Below are positions 33,160 to 42,751 of a DNA stretch of 64,000 bases, piece by piece; the first letter of the stretch is position 1, and each line of letters starts with the position of its first letter. The position numbers were made by a program, and so were the translations under genes. This DNA comes from Aquiluna sp. (GTDB taxonomy: Bacteria > Actinomycetota > Actinomycetes > Actinomycetales > Microbacteriaceae). The notes beneath the pieces are model-generated. The model saw nothing but the letters and a program-made list of their open reading frames with translations, ran no database searches and was not told the origin of the DNA. The DNA lies in the NCBI GenBank assembly GCA_028095925.1, contig JAOHCW010000002.1, positions 1 to 64,000 on the forward strand. Direction: 5' to 3'.

Positions 33160-34337
33160 CTAAGTTCGTCGTCCACAAAGTTGTGCTTAGCAAGCTGGAT
33201 TCCGGCAATGCTGCTGCCTGCGGCAACCACGAATAGCAGCCAGAGCGTTAGCTCCCAGCCACCTGTAACCTCGCGGAAGATCCCCACCAGAAAGACCATG
33301 AGTGTCGCGAGGGTATAGCTCACGCCCTGACCGAAGGCGCTGACCGCCAACACCGTGGCACGGGTTCGGGAGCGAAGGTTGAAAAGCGTCAGCGCAAGCG
33401 GGAACATCGTGGGTCCAAGCCCGAGGCAGGCCACGAATACCCATGCCAAGGAAGTCGGACCAAACAGTAACCCCAGTGCACCAATGGAGCCCATGGTCGC
33501 GGAGAAGTAGACAATTAGCGAGTGAGACCTCTGGTACTTATCCGCCAGCACCGGCACAATCAGCGAAACCGGCAATCCCATGATGGCAAACAGCGCGAGC
33601 AGCGAACCACCTTCGAACTCACTGGCTCCAATGTGTTCCATGAGCAATATCGGTAGCCAGGCAAAGGACACGTAGCCGAACACACTCGTCATGCCCTGCA
33701 CGACCCCAATCGCGAGTGCTGTTGGTGATCGCCAGATTGCTTTCTGACCCTCTAGTTTTGGCTCCTTGACCTCCTTGGTCGAGTTTGCCCTGATGGCAAG
33801 CAGTGGAAGTAGCGTCAGGGCCGCGAGTAGAGCCCACTGGCCAAGCGAGAGTCGCCAACCCGCAGCTTCAGCCACCGGAACCGCGAAGAAAGAGCCGCTC
33901 GATGCCGAAATCGCGGTCATGGTTATGTAGATGGATGAGATTTGACCGATGCGGTTCGGGAAGTACTTCCTAACCAGTACCGGTAAGAGCACGTTGCCAA
34001 CGCCCATGCCCAGAAGTGAGAGCATGCTGCCAACAAAGAGCGAGGTCGAGTCCCAGGCAAGTGCTCTAAACAGGTGGCCGGCAATGATTGCCAGAACGGT
34101 AATTACAAGCGTTAGTTCAACGCCGTAGCGCCTGGCAGGTCGATACGCCAGCGAGGTTGAAATGGCGAAAGCCAGTGGCGCTGCAACACCTAGGAGTCCG
34201 ATGGTCACAATCGGGAGCGCAATGTCCTGCTGGATGTAGTTCACAACCGGAGACAGCGAACCAACCGCGGTCCTTAGATTCAGCGCGAGCAGAACAATTG
34301 CCGCCAGCGCAAAAAGCTTCTGTGTTCTAAGTGGCAT
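33156..34337 (-). CDS. MFS transporter, cyanate/nitroimidazole (CynX/NimT)-like
   Basis: A 12-helix transporter of about 393 residues. The N-terminal LALNLRTAVGSLSPVVNYI resembles CynX-type carriers, and conserved loops include SLAYRPARRYGVE and the central break near residue 200 (NSTKEVKEPKLEGQKA). Cargo is unknown. TTG 34346 is the longest start; ATG 34337 lies one base after the hisN stop and begins directly before the first helix, so it is preferred. It is the last gene of the aroA-rsgA-hisN run and is tightly packed with it. Confidence 0.85.
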   Translation of the reverse strand: MPLRTQKLFALAAIVLLALNLRTAVGSLSPVVNYIQQDIALPIVTIGLLGVAAPLAFAISTSLAYRPARRYGVELTLVITVLAIIAGHLFRALAWDSTSLFVGSMLSLLGMGVGNVLLPVLVRKYFPNRIGQISSIYITMTAISASSGSFFAVPVAEAAGWRLSLGQWALLAALTLLPLLAIRANSTKEVKEPKLEGQKAIWRSPTALAIGVVQGMTSVFGYVSFAWLPILLMEHIGASEFEGGSLLALFAIMGLPVSLIVPVLADKYQRSHSLIVYFSATMGSIGALGLLFGPTSLAWVFVACLGLGPTMFPLALTLFNLRSRTRATVLAVSAFGQGVSYTLATLMVFLVGIFREVTGGWELTLWLLFVVAAGSSIAGIQLAKHNFVDDELS

Positions 34338-34338
34338 C

Positions 34339-35106
34339 TCAGCCAAGAATTTCTAGAAACTGCTCGTGCATCAGGCCATTGCTCGCGATTACCGCACTGC
34401 TTCCATCGCTCAGCTCACCATCTAGGGCCGTGAAACGACCCCCGGCCTCTAAAACGATCGGAACCAGTGCCGCGATGTCGTAAATCTTTAGATCAGGCTC
34501 AGCTGCCATCTCAATCAATCCTTCGGCCACATACATGTAGCTCAGAAAGTCGCCAAAGGCCCGGTCTTTCCAGACCCTGCGCGAAAGCTCGGTGAGGCGC
34601 TCGGCTTTGCCAATCGAGTCCCACTGCGAGATTGAATTGAATGACACGTAGGAGTCCTCAAGGCTTGCCACTTTAGAAACTTCCAAGCTGCGCTTACTGC
34701 CGTCGATGTTTTTGGTGTGAGCTCCAGCTCCGCGCTCGGCCCACCACATGCGACCAAGGGCCGGCGCCGACACCACCGAGAGCTTCAGCTCGCCGTCTAC
34801 TCTTAGAGCAATCAGTGTGGCCCAAATTGGCAGGCCTCTGAGAAAGTTTGCGGTGCCATCAATGGGGTCGATAATCCACTCGCGAGTACCTGCCGCAGAA
34901 CCAAACTCCTCACCGATTACCGCATCAGTTGGGCTGTAGTCGGAAATCATCGACCTGAGCCGCTCTTCGACAGCCTTATCGGCATCTGTCACCGGAGTCC
35001 TATCGGGCTTGGTCTCCACTTTGAGGTCAAGGGCGCGAAAACGTGAGAGCGAAATCTCGTCAGCGCTCTGAGCAAGCTCAAGCGCGAATTCAAGGTCCTT
35101 ACTCAT
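34339..35106 (-). CDS. hisN: inositol monophosphatase-family phosphatase, probably histidinol-phosphatase
   Basis: Mg-dependent phosphatase of about 255 residues. Metal motifs are GEEFGSAAG (Glu), WIIDPIDGTANFLRGLPIW (the two Asp of the D-P-x-D-G-T signature), and the C-terminal KIYDIAALVPIVLEAGGRF. Placement immediately after aroA and rsgA matches actinobacterial hisN, which removes phosphate from histidinol phosphate; an inositol phosphatase role cannot be excluded. ATG 35106 overlaps the rsgA stop by one base (TGATG) and is preferred over TTG 35115. Confidence 0.87.
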   Translation of the reverse strand: MSKDLEFALELAQSADEISLSRFRALDLKVETKPDRTPVTDADKAVEERLRSMISDYSPTDAVIGEEFGSAAGTREWIIDPIDGTANFLRGLPIWATLIALRVDGELKLSVVSAPALGRMWWAERGAGAHTKNIDGSKRSLEVSKVASLEDSYVSFNSISQWDSIGKAERLTELSRRVWKDRAFGDFLSYMYVAEGLIEMAAEPDLKIYDIAALVPIVLEAGGRFTALDGELSDGSSAVIASNGLMHEQFLEILG

Positions 35107-36119
35107 CACTGCCAATCTACCGAGCCGAGCCCGGCTACAAGCCTCCGGAATGAGTCCAACCTAAGCTCGGTCAGCTTTCCTTCCCTCAGGGCCTGATCCA
35201 GCGCGCAGTCATCTGCTGGGGGCATGTGTGAGCAGTCTCTCGGGCAAGCCTCGGACGCCTCGCTGAGGTCGCTGAATCCCCGCAGGATCTGGCCAGCAGA
35301 TATTCCACTCAGGCCAAAGCTGCGGATGCCAGGGGTGTCCACAATCCAGCCACCTGAGACCTTGATGGCAATGGCCGACGAGGAGGTGTGCTTGCCTTTA
35401 CCTGTTAGCTCGTTAACAATCCCAGTTGACCGATCGGTGTTTGGGGCAAGTTTGTTTATGAGTGTCGATTTACCAACTCCGGAGTGGCCCACAAACACCG
35501 AGGTGTGGTCCACGAGCGCCTCCAGGAGCCGCTCAGGTAGTGGCTGGTCGCTGCGGGTCTGAATGATCTCCAATTCCACTCCGGCAAAGCCGGCAATGAA
35601 GTCGGCAGGGTCGCTGACATCACACTTGGTTACCACCAAAATTGGCTTGAGGCCGGCGTTGTAGGCGGCAACGAGGTAGCGGTCAACAAGCCTTGGCCTG
35701 GGTTCGGGATTGGCCGCAGCCATCACTATTACAAGCTGGTCTGCGTTTGCAACTATGGTCTGCTCGAGCTCTTCACCATCTTCAGCGGCCCTGGTTAGCA
35801 CACTCGAGCGCTCGTCGATCGTCACAATTCTCGCGAGTGAGCCCCTAGCACCGGTGACATCGCCATCGAGAGCGACCCGGTCACAGGTTACGCAGCCGTC
35901 TTTTCTGAGTTCTTTCGCGAGGGTGGCTGTGACCTCAACACCTTTGTCTGTAATGACCTTGTAGCGGGCGAGGTGAACCTGGGTGACCATTCCCCTCGGG
36001 GCATTTTCGAAGCTTGGACGACGCTTGGTCCTAGGTCTCGATCCCTTTGGATTGGGCCGAACTCGGACGTCGTCCTCGTCGAGGTCGTGCCTATTCGCTG
36101 GTTCGTAGAGCCAGCTCAC
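35106..36119 (-). CDS. rsgA: small ribosomal subunit biogenesis GTPase RsgA
   Basis: Circularly permuted GTPase (337 residues) that checks late 30S assembly. After a basic N-terminus comes an OB fold (about 45-115), then the permuted motifs: G4 VVTKCDVSD, G1 GHSGVGKSTLIN and G3 DTPGIRSFGL. The C-terminal zinc site is in CPRDCSHMPPADDCAL (three Cys, one His). GTG start overlapping the aroA stop (GTGA). aroA-rsgA-hisN is a common actinobacterial gene order, without an obvious functional link. Confidence 0.95.
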   Translation of the reverse strand: MSWLYEPANRHDLDEDDVRVRPNPKGSRPRTKRRPSFENAPRGMVTQVHLARYKVITDKGVEVTATLAKELRKDGCVTCDRVALDGDVTGARGSLARIVTIDERSSVLTRAAEDGEELEQTIVANADQLVIVMAAANPEPRPRLVDRYLVAAYNAGLKPILVVTKCDVSDPADFIAGFAGVELEIIQTRSDQPLPERLLEALVDHTSVFVGHSGVGKSTLINKLAPNTDRSTGIVNELTGKGKHTSSSAIAIKVSGGWIVDTPGIRSFGLSGISAGQILRGFSDLSEASEACPRDCSHMPPADDCALDQALREGKLTELRLDSFRRLVAGLGSVDWQ

Positions 36120-37390
36120 CTAAGACCCAACATCTTTTCCCACATGCCAACAAAGTCCGGAAGTGTTTTAGAGGTGGTGGCAATGTCATCAACAACCACT
36201 CCCTGAATCACCAGTCCAAGCATGGCTCCAGCGGTCGCCATACGGTGGTCTTCATAGGAGTGCCAGGTGCCACCAGAGAGGTTTCCCGGACTGATTGCGA
36301 TGCCGTCTTCCAGCTCGGTTGCAACTCCACCAAGAGAATTAATCTCGGCAACAAGCGCCGCAATCCGGTCGGTCTCGTGGCCGCGGAGGTGAGCAATTCC
36401 GGTGAGCCGACTCGGAGTGCTGGCAAGTGCAGCAATGGCAGCAATGGTTGGTGTTAGCTCCCCTGCAGCAGAGAGGTCGGCATCGATGCCGCTAATAGTT
36501 CCGGTTCCAGTAAGAGTGAGGTTCCCTTGCGAGAGCGAAACTTCGGCACCCATCTCGCCCAGCAAACGGACAAAATCCGCACCAACCTGGGTTGTCTCCG
36601 AGGGCCAGTTCGGGATCCTTACGGTGCCGCCGGTTACCAGCGCCGCAGCTAGAAAAGGCCCAGCGTTCGATAAGTCCGGTTCAATCTGCACAGTTGCCCC
36701 AGCAATTTCACCCGGTTCCACCCTCCAGCTCGTCTCCGAGGTCTGACTGGCACTAACACCCCTGCCAGTCAAGGTGGCAAGAGTCATCTCGATATGCGGC
36801 ATTGAGGGAAGAGTTGGGCCATTGTGGCTTAGTGTTAGGCCACCTTGGAATCTGGCTGCGCTCAGCAATAGACCTGAGACGAACTGCGATGATGCGGAGG
36901 CGTCAATCTCGAGATCTCCACCTGGAATCTCTCCGGTACCAATGACGGCAAAAGGCAGAGCCTTGCGCTCATACTCAACTCTCACGCCAAGGCTCTCTAG
37001 AGAGTCAATCGTGGTAATCATAGGCCTGCGCCTTGCAGCCGCATCGCCGTCAAATTCGATTCGTCCGGTTGCTAGCGCTGCAACAGGTGGCACAAATCTC
37101 ATTACCGTGCCGGCGAGACCGCAGTCGATACTTGTGTCTTGAGATCCGGTGCCAGGAGTTACCCGGAGGCTATCTCCGCTGCTTTCAAAACGAGCACCGA
37201 GCTTTTCCAGCGCCTCAATCATGAGCTTGGTGTCTCTAGAGATAAGCGGGTCGATAAGTTCAGAGGGCTCGCTAGCTAGCGCGGACAGCACCAGCTCCCG
37301 GTTGGTAAGAGACTTGCTGCCGGGAAGCTCAACGGTCGCGTCAAACCCAGCTGATGTGGGCGCTGCGTAGCTAACTGAGGTTTCTGGCAC
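36116..37390 (-). CDS. aroA: 3-phosphoshikimate 1-carboxyvinyltransferase (EPSP synthase)
   Basis: Sixth step of the shikimate pathway, joining PEP and shikimate-3-phosphate. LPGSKSLTNRELVLSALA at the N-terminus, DCGLAGTVMRFVPPVAA and the C-terminal RGHETDRIAALVAEINSLG plus SYEDHRMATAGAMLG are the standard substrate and catalytic blocks. Length 424. The second-position residues (G-T-V-M-R) are as in glyphosate-sensitive class I enzymes, but sensitivity is not claimed. GTG start; TATCTT lies exactly 6 nt upstream, so the operon aroA-rsgA-hisN-MFS probably begins with a leaderless message. Confidence 0.96.
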   Translation of the reverse strand: MPETSVSYAAPTSAGFDATVELPGSKSLTNRELVLSALASEPSELIDPLISRDTKLMIEALEKLGARFESSGDSLRVTPGTGSQDTSIDCGLAGTVMRFVPPVAALATGRIEFDGDAAARRRPMITTIDSLESLGVRVEYERKALPFAVIGTGEIPGGDLEIDASASSQFVSGLLLSAARFQGGLTLSHNGPTLPSMPHIEMTLATLTGRGVSASQTSETSWRVEPGEIAGATVQIEPDLSNAGPFLAAALVTGGTVRIPNWPSETTQVGADFVRLLGEMGAEVSLSQGNLTLTGTGTISGIDADLSAAGELTPTIAAIAALASTPSRLTGIAHLRGHETDRIAALVAEINSLGGVATELEDGIAISPGNLSGGTWHSYEDHRMATAGAMLGLVIQGVVVDDIATTSKTLPDFVGMWEKMLGLR

Positions 37391-37396
37391 CTCACA

Positions 37397-37402
37397 AAGA
37401 TA
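37397..37402 (-). promoter_or_regulatory. -10 element of the aroA operon (leaderless)
   Basis: TATCTT on the minus strand, 6 nt before the GTG at 37390. Confidence 0.55.
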
Positions 37403-37469
37403 CCTTTTAGCGCCCTGAAATGCTCCCGGTATCCCACAGACCCCGTGAGCGGGTGCCTTTAGGTCAGGG

Positions 37470-37475
37470 TAGAAT
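37470..37475 (+). promoter_or_regulatory. -10 element upstream of sigH
   Basis: TAGAAT ends 8 nt before ATG 37484. I could not find a convincing GGAAT-N17-GTT motif of the SigH/SigR type. Confidence 0.4.
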
Positions 37476-37483
37476 TTGCAGTA

Positions 37484-38071
37484 ATGAGTGGCGATAAGAG
37501 CGAGAAACTAGTTACCTTCGAGCAGCAAGCCCTTCCCCTTATGCCACAGCTCTACGGAGCTGCGCTGCGCTGGACCAGAAACCCATCGGATGCCGAGGAC
37601 TTAGTCCAGGAAACCTTTGCCAAGGCTTTTGCTGCCTGGGATAAGTTCCAGCAGGGCACAAACCTAAAGGCATGGCTCTTTAGGATCATGACCAATACCC
37701 ATATCAACCTCTACAACAAGCGCAACAAGGACCAGGCCAAGACCGCTTTAGATGATCTAGAGGACTGGCAGGTGGGTTCGGGGGAGTCGGTAACCTCCAG
37801 CACAAACCGAAGTGCGGAGCTTGAAGCCCTAGATAATCTTCCCGCGAACATAATTCGCGAGGCCATGGACCAGATCCCTGATGAGTTCCGAATGGTCGTT
37901 TACTACGCGGTCGTAGAGGGTCTTCCCTATGCGGAAATAGCCGAGGTTATGGACACTCCTGTGGGGACGGTGATGTCCAGACTGCACCGCGGGAAGAAAT
38001 TGCTGAGAACTTTGTTGCAAGATTACGCAAGGCAAGAAGGCTACGACGTGAGCGAGAAGGAGGAATCGTGA
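37484..38071 (+). CDS. sigH: ECF RNA polymerase sigma factor, SigH/SigR type
   Basis: A 195-residue group 4 sigma factor. Region 2 spans about residues 12-80 ([21 protein letters not shown], then [20 protein letters not shown], the DNA-melting and -10 contact part) and region 4 about 125-180 ([40 protein letters not shown]). The sequence closely follows actinobacterial SigH/SigR, which control the thiol-oxidative and heat stress response. Its stop overlaps the start of the anti-sigma gene by 4 nt, so the pair is co-expressed, and self-activation would be expected. Confidence 0.95.
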   Translation: MSGDKSEKLVTFEQQALPLMPQLYGAALRWTRNPSDAEDLVQETFAKAFAAWDKFQQGTNLKAWLFRIMTNTHINLYNKRNKDQAKTALDDLEDWQVGSGESVTSSTNRSAELEALDNLPANIIREAMDQIPDEFRMVVYYAVVEGLPYAEIAEVMDTPVGTVMSRLHRGKKLLRTLLQDYARQEGYDVSEKEES

Positions 38072-38310
38072 AGCAACTCGATTGCGAAGACGTCAAGCGC
38101 AACGTTCACGAATACCTGCACTCCGCCATGGTCGAAAGTGAGCTGGAGGTAATCACCGCTCACATCGCTAACTGCGACTCCTGCGAACAGCACTACGACA
38201 TCGAAGTGGTTTTCAACCAAGTTATTCAGCGCTCTTGCGACGAGGCTCCAACTGAGGAGCTAGCTGAGCGCGTGATGCGCAGACTGCGCGAGGCACAAGA
38301 TCACGACTGA
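38068..38310 (+). CDS. rsrA: zinc-containing redox anti-sigma factor (RsrA/RshA type)
   Basis: An 80-residue ZAS-family anti-sigma factor. Zinc/redox residues C6, H32, C36 and C39 (HIANCDSC) match the pattern of RsrA, where disulfide formation releases zinc and frees the sigma factor. The helical C-terminus ends in [17 protein letters not shown] start inside the sigH stop. Related proteins are named for the mycothiol system, which is of note because mca is missing at 10.7 kb. The end overlaps a convergent SGNH-like gene by 10 bp. Confidence 0.93.
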   Translation: MKQLDCEDVKRNVHEYLHSAMVESELEVITAHIANCDSCEQHYDIEVVFNQVIQRSCDEAPTEELAERVMRRLREAQDHD

Positions 38311-38900
38311 TCTTCCTCAGTAAGCCCCAGCCACTCAAACCATCCCCGATTTAGCACGAGCCAGGCAATTAGCCCATAGCCAACCTGTCCTGGGAGAGTC
38401 CTTGGGTGGGAAGTTACTTCTGAGAGCCAGCCCTCATGGTCTTTAAGCGGGTTGAAGCAGTCAACGTACTTAACCTGTCTGCGCTTTACAACGTCATAGA
38501 AGCCAGCGTTTAGGTGGTCCACCTCTGCGTCATACTCTGGGTTTCCCTTGGGAGTTGGCCCGACCACAAAAGTCTTGACCCCTTCGCGCTGGGCATCATC
38601 AAGCAGTGAGGCGAGATTTAGCCGAGAGCGGGAGATTGTCGTTCCGGCCCCGATGTCCTTGGAAGAAAGTGCCACAACTAAATAGTTTTCGGTCTCCGGT
38701 GAGAAACGCTTCAGCGCCTCGGACTTCCAGCGCTCTAGTAGCTCTCCAGTGCTCTCATCGACCATTGCCAGCGGAAAAAAGGCGACATCCTCGCCCTTGG
38801 GCAGTCTTGCCTGCACTCGCCCTAACCAGCCCAGGCCCTTTGGGTCGCCGGCTCCGGTGAGAAGCTCGTCTCCGAGGATGACAACCCTTATCGAGCGCAA
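38301..38900 (-). CDS. SGNH/GDSL hydrolase-like protein lacking the nucleophile Ser
   Basis: A 199-residue protein with an SGNH-like N-terminus, VVILGDELLTGAGDPKGLGW. In active GDSL enzymes the residue after GD is the catalytic serine; here it is Glu12. Other blocks, such as NYLVVALSSKDIGAGTTISR and VVGPTPKGNPEYDAEVDHLN, keep the fold, with a late His in SHPRTLPGQVGYGLIAW. Either it is catalytically inactive, or uses different chemistry. The start is TTG (first codon before a beta strand), with GGGGA about 8 nt upstream near the kgd stop. Confidence 0.72.
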   Translation of the reverse strand: MRSIRVVILGDELLTGAGDPKGLGWLGRVQARLPKGEDVAFFPLAMVDESTGELLERWKSEALKRFSPETENYLVVALSSKDIGAGTTISRSRLNLASLLDDAQREGVKTFVVGPTPKGNPEYDAEVDHLNAGFYDVVKRRQVKYVDCFNPLKDHEGWLSEVTSHPRTLPGQVGYGLIAWLVLNRGWFEWLGLTEEDQS

Positions 38901-38903
38901 ACG

Positions 38904-41900
38904 CTAGTCCCCAAAAGCCCTTGCAATTAGGTCTGCCTGTTCGGCAGCATGGCGCTTCGCAGAACCGGTTGCCGGAGAGGCAGATGCTGGTCTAGAAATG
39001 ACCTGGAAATTGATTCCGTAGCGAGGCATGAATAGTCCCATGTAGCTCCATGGGCCCTGGTTCGCAGGTTCATCCTGGACCCAACGCAGCTGAGCACCCG
39101 GGAACTGCTCGATCGCCTTCTTCATTTCCTCTACAGGAGTTGGGTAGAGCTGCTCGAGACGAACGATTGCGGTGTCTCCGGCGCCACGCTTTTGGCTTTC
39201 TGCCAAGAGGTCCCAGTAGACCTTGCCCGAGCAGAAGAGGATGCGCTTTACGTTTTGTGGCTCAAGCCCCTGCTGGTCATTGATCAGTGGCAGGAAGCTA
39301 CCCGAGGTGAAGTCTTCGACTGACGATGAGGCTACCTTGAGCCTAAGCATTGACTTGGGGGTGAAGACAATAAGTGGCCGCTTCGGTTTGGTGTAGGCCT
39401 GTCGCCTTAGCAGGTGGAAGTGGCTCGCAGGTGTGGAGGGCTGTGCAACGGTCATGTTGTTTTCAGCGCAGAGCTGCAAGAACCTCTCAATTCGTGCGGA
39501 GGAGTGGTCAGGCCCCTGACCCTCGTAGCCATGGGGGAGCAGCATGACGAGCGAGGATTGCTGCATCCACTTCTGGTCACCCGAGGAGATGAACTCATCG
39601 GTAATCGTCTGGGCTCCGTTTACAAAGTCTCCGAACTGTGCCTCCCAAAGCGTTAGAGAGTCCGGCTCCTCTACCGAGTAGCCGTACTCGAAGCCAAGGG
39701 CTGCAAACTCGCTTAGTAGTGAGTTGTAGACCTGGAACCTAGCCTGCTGCTCCGAGACGTAGCTAAGCGGCATCCACTCCCGACCTGTCTCGCGGTCAAA
39801 GAAGCTTGCGTGACGCTGCACAAAGGTTCCGCGACCGGAGTCTTGGCCTGTGAGCCTTACGTTTATGCCCTCGAGAAGGAGCGATCCAAAGGCGATAAGC
39901 TCTCCGAAACCCCAATCGACGCCACCCTCACGGCTCATCTCGATGCGCTTTTGGAGTAGTTGAGCAAGCTTGGGGTGAACGGTGAAGCCCTCGGGGGTGT
40001 TGGCGTGAGCGTTGCCGATGGCCTCGACAACCTCCTTAGCAACTGCGGTTGGACGCACCAGCTCTTGCTTCTCGCTGGCGGTGGTGCCGATACCTACTGG
40101 ACGTTCTGGGAGTGCCACAGGCTGGCTCATCGCCTCGTGAACCTCGACAAACGCGTTCTCGAGCGATCCCTGGAACCTGGCATTGGCTTCGTCGAATTCT
40201 TCCTGGGTGATGTCACCTCGACCAATCAGGTTGTCCATGTAGAGGGTTCTAACGCTGCGCTTTGCTTCGATGAGGTTGTACATCATCGGCTGGGTCATCG
40301 AGGGGTCATCGCCCTCGTTGTGACCACGTCGGCGGTAGCAGACGATGTCGATTACTACGTCCTTCTTGAACTGCTGACGGTATTCGAAGGCAAGCTGGGC
40401 AACCCTGACAACCGCCTCGGGGTCATCTCCGTTGACGTGGAAGATTGGTGCCTGAATGCCCTTTGCAAAATCTGTTGAGTAGATCGAGCTTCTTGAGTCC
40501 TTTGGCAGCGTGGTGAAACCGACCTGGTTGTTTACAACAACGTGAATGGTGCCACCGGTCTTGAAGCCATCAAGCTGAGACAGCTGCATGGTCTCAGGGA
40601 CCACACCCTGACCCGCAAATGCCGCATCGCCGTGAACCAAGATTGGTAGTACTGGGAAGTTTTCTGGGTTTCCAAGCCTGTCCTGCTTTGCTCGAACAAT
40701 TCCCTCAAGGACCGGGTTCACGGCCTCTAGGTGAGAGGGGTTAGCGGCAAGGGAGACCTTAATCTGGGTGCCGTGGCCTGAGGTGAACAGGCCCTCTGTC
40801 CCTAGGTGATACTTCACGTCACCAGAACCCTGGACGCTTCTGGGGTCGGTGGAACCCTCGAACTCACGGAAGACCTGGGAGTAGGTCTTTCCAGCAATGT
40901 TGGTTAGTACGTTCAGTCGTCCTCGGTGGGCCATGCCAATTGCTGCCTCTTCGAGCTCGGCATCGGCTGCCGCCTGCAAAATCTGATCCAGAGCTGGAAT
41001 GAGAGACTCGCTACCCTCGAGAGAGAAGCGCTTTTGGCCAACAAACTTGGTCTGCAGGAAGGTCTCGAAGGCCTCTGCTTCATTGAGCTTGTTGAGAATC
41101 CGGAACTGCTCTTCTTTGGATGGCTTCTTATAGGGCTGCTCAAGCTTTTCCTGGAACCAGCTGCGCTCCTGGGGATCCTGGATGTGCATGTACTCGATGC
41201 CGATGGTGCGGCAGTAGGTGTCGCGCAGGATTCCAAGGATATTGCGGAACTTGGCCTTAACTCTGCCTCCGAAACCTCCTGTCTTGAAGGTTCGGTCGAG
41301 ATCCCAGAGGCTGAGGCCGTAGTTTCTGATGTCTAGGTCTGGGTGCCAGCGCTGGCTGTACTCAAGGGGATCCACATCGGCAATTAGGTGCCCACGAACG
41401 CGGAACGCGTTGATGTACTCCTGGATTCTGGTGTTCTTACCCGACTGATCGGCCAGGTCCCAGTGGAAGTCGCTGACCCAGACAACCGGGGTGTAGGGGA
41501 TGCGCATATCGGCAAAGATCTCTTCGTAGAAGCTGCGCTCACCGAGCAGGAGCTCCTCGACGATCTTCAGGAATTCTCCGCTTCCTGCACCTTGAATGAC
41601 CCTGTGGTCGTAGGTCGAGGTGAGGGTGAGAATTTTGCCAATGCCCTGCTCCGCAAGCTGATCTTCGCTCATGCCCTTGAATTGGGCGGGGTACTCGAGG
41701 GCTCCAACGCCAATGATTGAGCCCTGTCCCTTGGTCAGTCTGGGGACAGAGTGAACGGTGCCGATGCCACCGGGGTTAGTGAGAGAGATGGTTGTTCCCT
41801 GGTAGTCCTCAGCGGTGAGCTTGTTGTCTCGGGCTCTGCGGACAATGTCCTCATAGGCGGAGACAAACTCGGCGAAGTTGAGCTTTTGGGCACGCTTAAT

Positions 41901-42641
41901 GTTTGGAACAAGGAGAGCTCTGGTGCCATCGGGCTTGGGCACGTCGATTGCTAGACCAAAGTTCACGTGTGGGGGCACTACCGATGCTGGCTTGCCATCG
42001 ACCTCGTCATAGAAGACGTTCTGTCCAGGAAGCTCTTTGAGGGCCTGGATTACCGCGTAGCCGATTAGGTGTGTGAAGGAGACCTTGCCACCACGGGTGC
42101 GCTTTAGGTGTGAGTTCACCACAATGCGGTTATCGATCAGCACCTTTGCCGGAATCTGACGGACACTCGTAGCGGTAGGAACGCTGAGCGAAGCGTCCAT
42201 GTTTGAAGCCAGAGCCTTGGACATGCCTTTGAGGATTGTTATCTCGGGCTGCGCCTCTTCCTCTTCGACGGTTGCAATCGGAATAGATCCGGTGGCGGGC
42301 AGGTCCGCGGGAACAGGTGCGGTCGCGGGGGAGTCGTCTGTGGTTTTTGCCACGGGGACCGTAATTGCCTCGGTGGCAGGTGCCGGAGCAGCGGGGTCAA
42401 ACTTGCTCACGACCGTGGAGTCGGTGTCGATAACTGTTATTGACCCGGTGGTTGGGTCAGAGTCTTCTGTCACGGAAGCGGCTGGTGCTGAGCCACCTGT
42501 CTGCTGGTAGCGCTCAAGAATTGGGATCCAGGACTTATCCACGGAATCAGGATTTTCCTGCCACTTGGAATACATCTCGGCAACGAGCCACTCGTTTGCC
42601 CCGAAGTCAGACCCAGAATTGCCATTATCGCTCGAGGACAA
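38904..42641 (-). CDS. kgd: multifunctional 2-oxoglutarate decarboxylase/dehydrogenase E1-E2 fusion
   Basis: A 1245-residue actinobacterial fusion (Kgd/OdhA type). A short E1-type N-terminal segment (about 12-50, FGANEWLVAEMYSKWQENPD) and an Ala/Pro/Thr linker lead to an E2-like succinyltransferase domain at about 130-365, with NPGGIGTVHSVPRL and the STYDHRVIQG active-site motif. The large thiamine-diphosphate E1 part follows from about 400 (GMAHRGRLNVLTNIAGK, HGDAAFAGQGVV, YRRRGHNEGDDPSMTQP). There is no lipoyl domain, so lipoylation must be supplied by another E2. It joins the TCA cycle from 2-oxoglutarate to succinyl-CoA. TTG start with GAGGGGAA upstream. Confidence 0.96.
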   Translation of the reverse strand: MSSSDNGNSGSDFGANEWLVAEMYSKWQENPDSVDKSWIPILERYQQTGGSAPAASVTEDSDPTTGSITVIDTDSTVVSKFDPAAPAPATEAITVPVAKTTDDSPATAPVPADLPATGSIPIATVEEEEAQPEITILKGMSKALASNMDASLSVPTATSVRQIPAKVLIDNRIVVNSHLKRTRGGKVSFTHLIGYAVIQALKELPGQNVFYDEVDGKPASVVPPHVNFGLAIDVPKPDGTRALLVPNIKRAQKLNFAEFVSAYEDIVRRARDNKLTAEDYQGTTISLTNPGGIGTVHSVPRLTKGQGSIIGVGALEYPAQFKGMSEDQLAEQGIGKILTLTSTYDHRVIQGAGSGEFLKIVEELLLGERSFYEEIFADMRIPYTPVVWVSDFHWDLADQSGKNTRIQEYINAFRVRGHLIADVDPLEYSQRWHPDLDIRNYGLSLWDLDRTFKTGGFGGRVKAKFRNILGILRDTYCRTIGIEYMHIQDPQERSWFQEKLEQPYKKPSKEEQFRILNKLNEAEAFETFLQTKFVGQKRFSLEGSESLIPALDQILQAAADAELEEAAIGMAHRGRLNVLTNIAGKTYSQVFREFEGSTDPRSVQGSGDVKYHLGTEGLFTSGHGTQIKVSLAANPSHLEAVNPVLEGIVRAKQDRLGNPENFPVLPILVHGDAAFAGQGVVPETMQLSQLDGFKTGGTIHVVVNNQVGFTTLPKDSRSSIYSTDFAKGIQAPIFHVNGDDPEAVVRVAQLAFEYRQQFKKDVVIDIVCYRRRGHNEGDDPSMTQPMMYNLIEAKRSVRTLYMDNLIGRGDITQEEFDEANARFQGSLENAFVEVHEAMSQPVALPERPVGIGTTASEKQELVRPTAVAKEVVEAIGNAHANTPEGFTVHPKLAQLLQKRIEMSREGGVDWGFGELIAFGSLLLEGINVRLTGQDSGRGTFVQRHASFFDRETGREWMPLSYVSEQQARFQVYNSLLSEFAALGFEYGYSVEEPDSLTLWEAQFGDFVNGAQTITDEFISSGDQKWMQQSSLVMLLPHGYEGQGPDHSSARIERFLQLCAENNMTVAQPSTPASHFHLLRRQAYTKPKRPLIVFTPKSMLRLKVASSSVEDFTSGSFLPLINDQQGLEPQNVKRILFCSGKVYWDLLAESQKRGAGDTAIVRLEQLYPTPVEEMKKAIEQFPGAQLRWVQDEPANQGPWSYMGLFMPRYGINFQVISRPASASPATGSAKRHAAEQADLIARAFGD

Positions 42642-42751
42642 GGGTTCCCCTCTTGGTAGAAAGCTTGCGAAACTCCAACAAGTCTAGCCAATCGGGAGGT
42701 TATAGTGTTTCTTGAAATGGAGCTTGATAGACATAGGCCGCGGGTGATCGC

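Noticed and set aside
39960-40478. 172-residue open frame antisense to kgd
   Set aside because: Hydrophobic-looking but fully within the well-supported E1 domain of kgd; no ribosome-binding site or promoter pattern.
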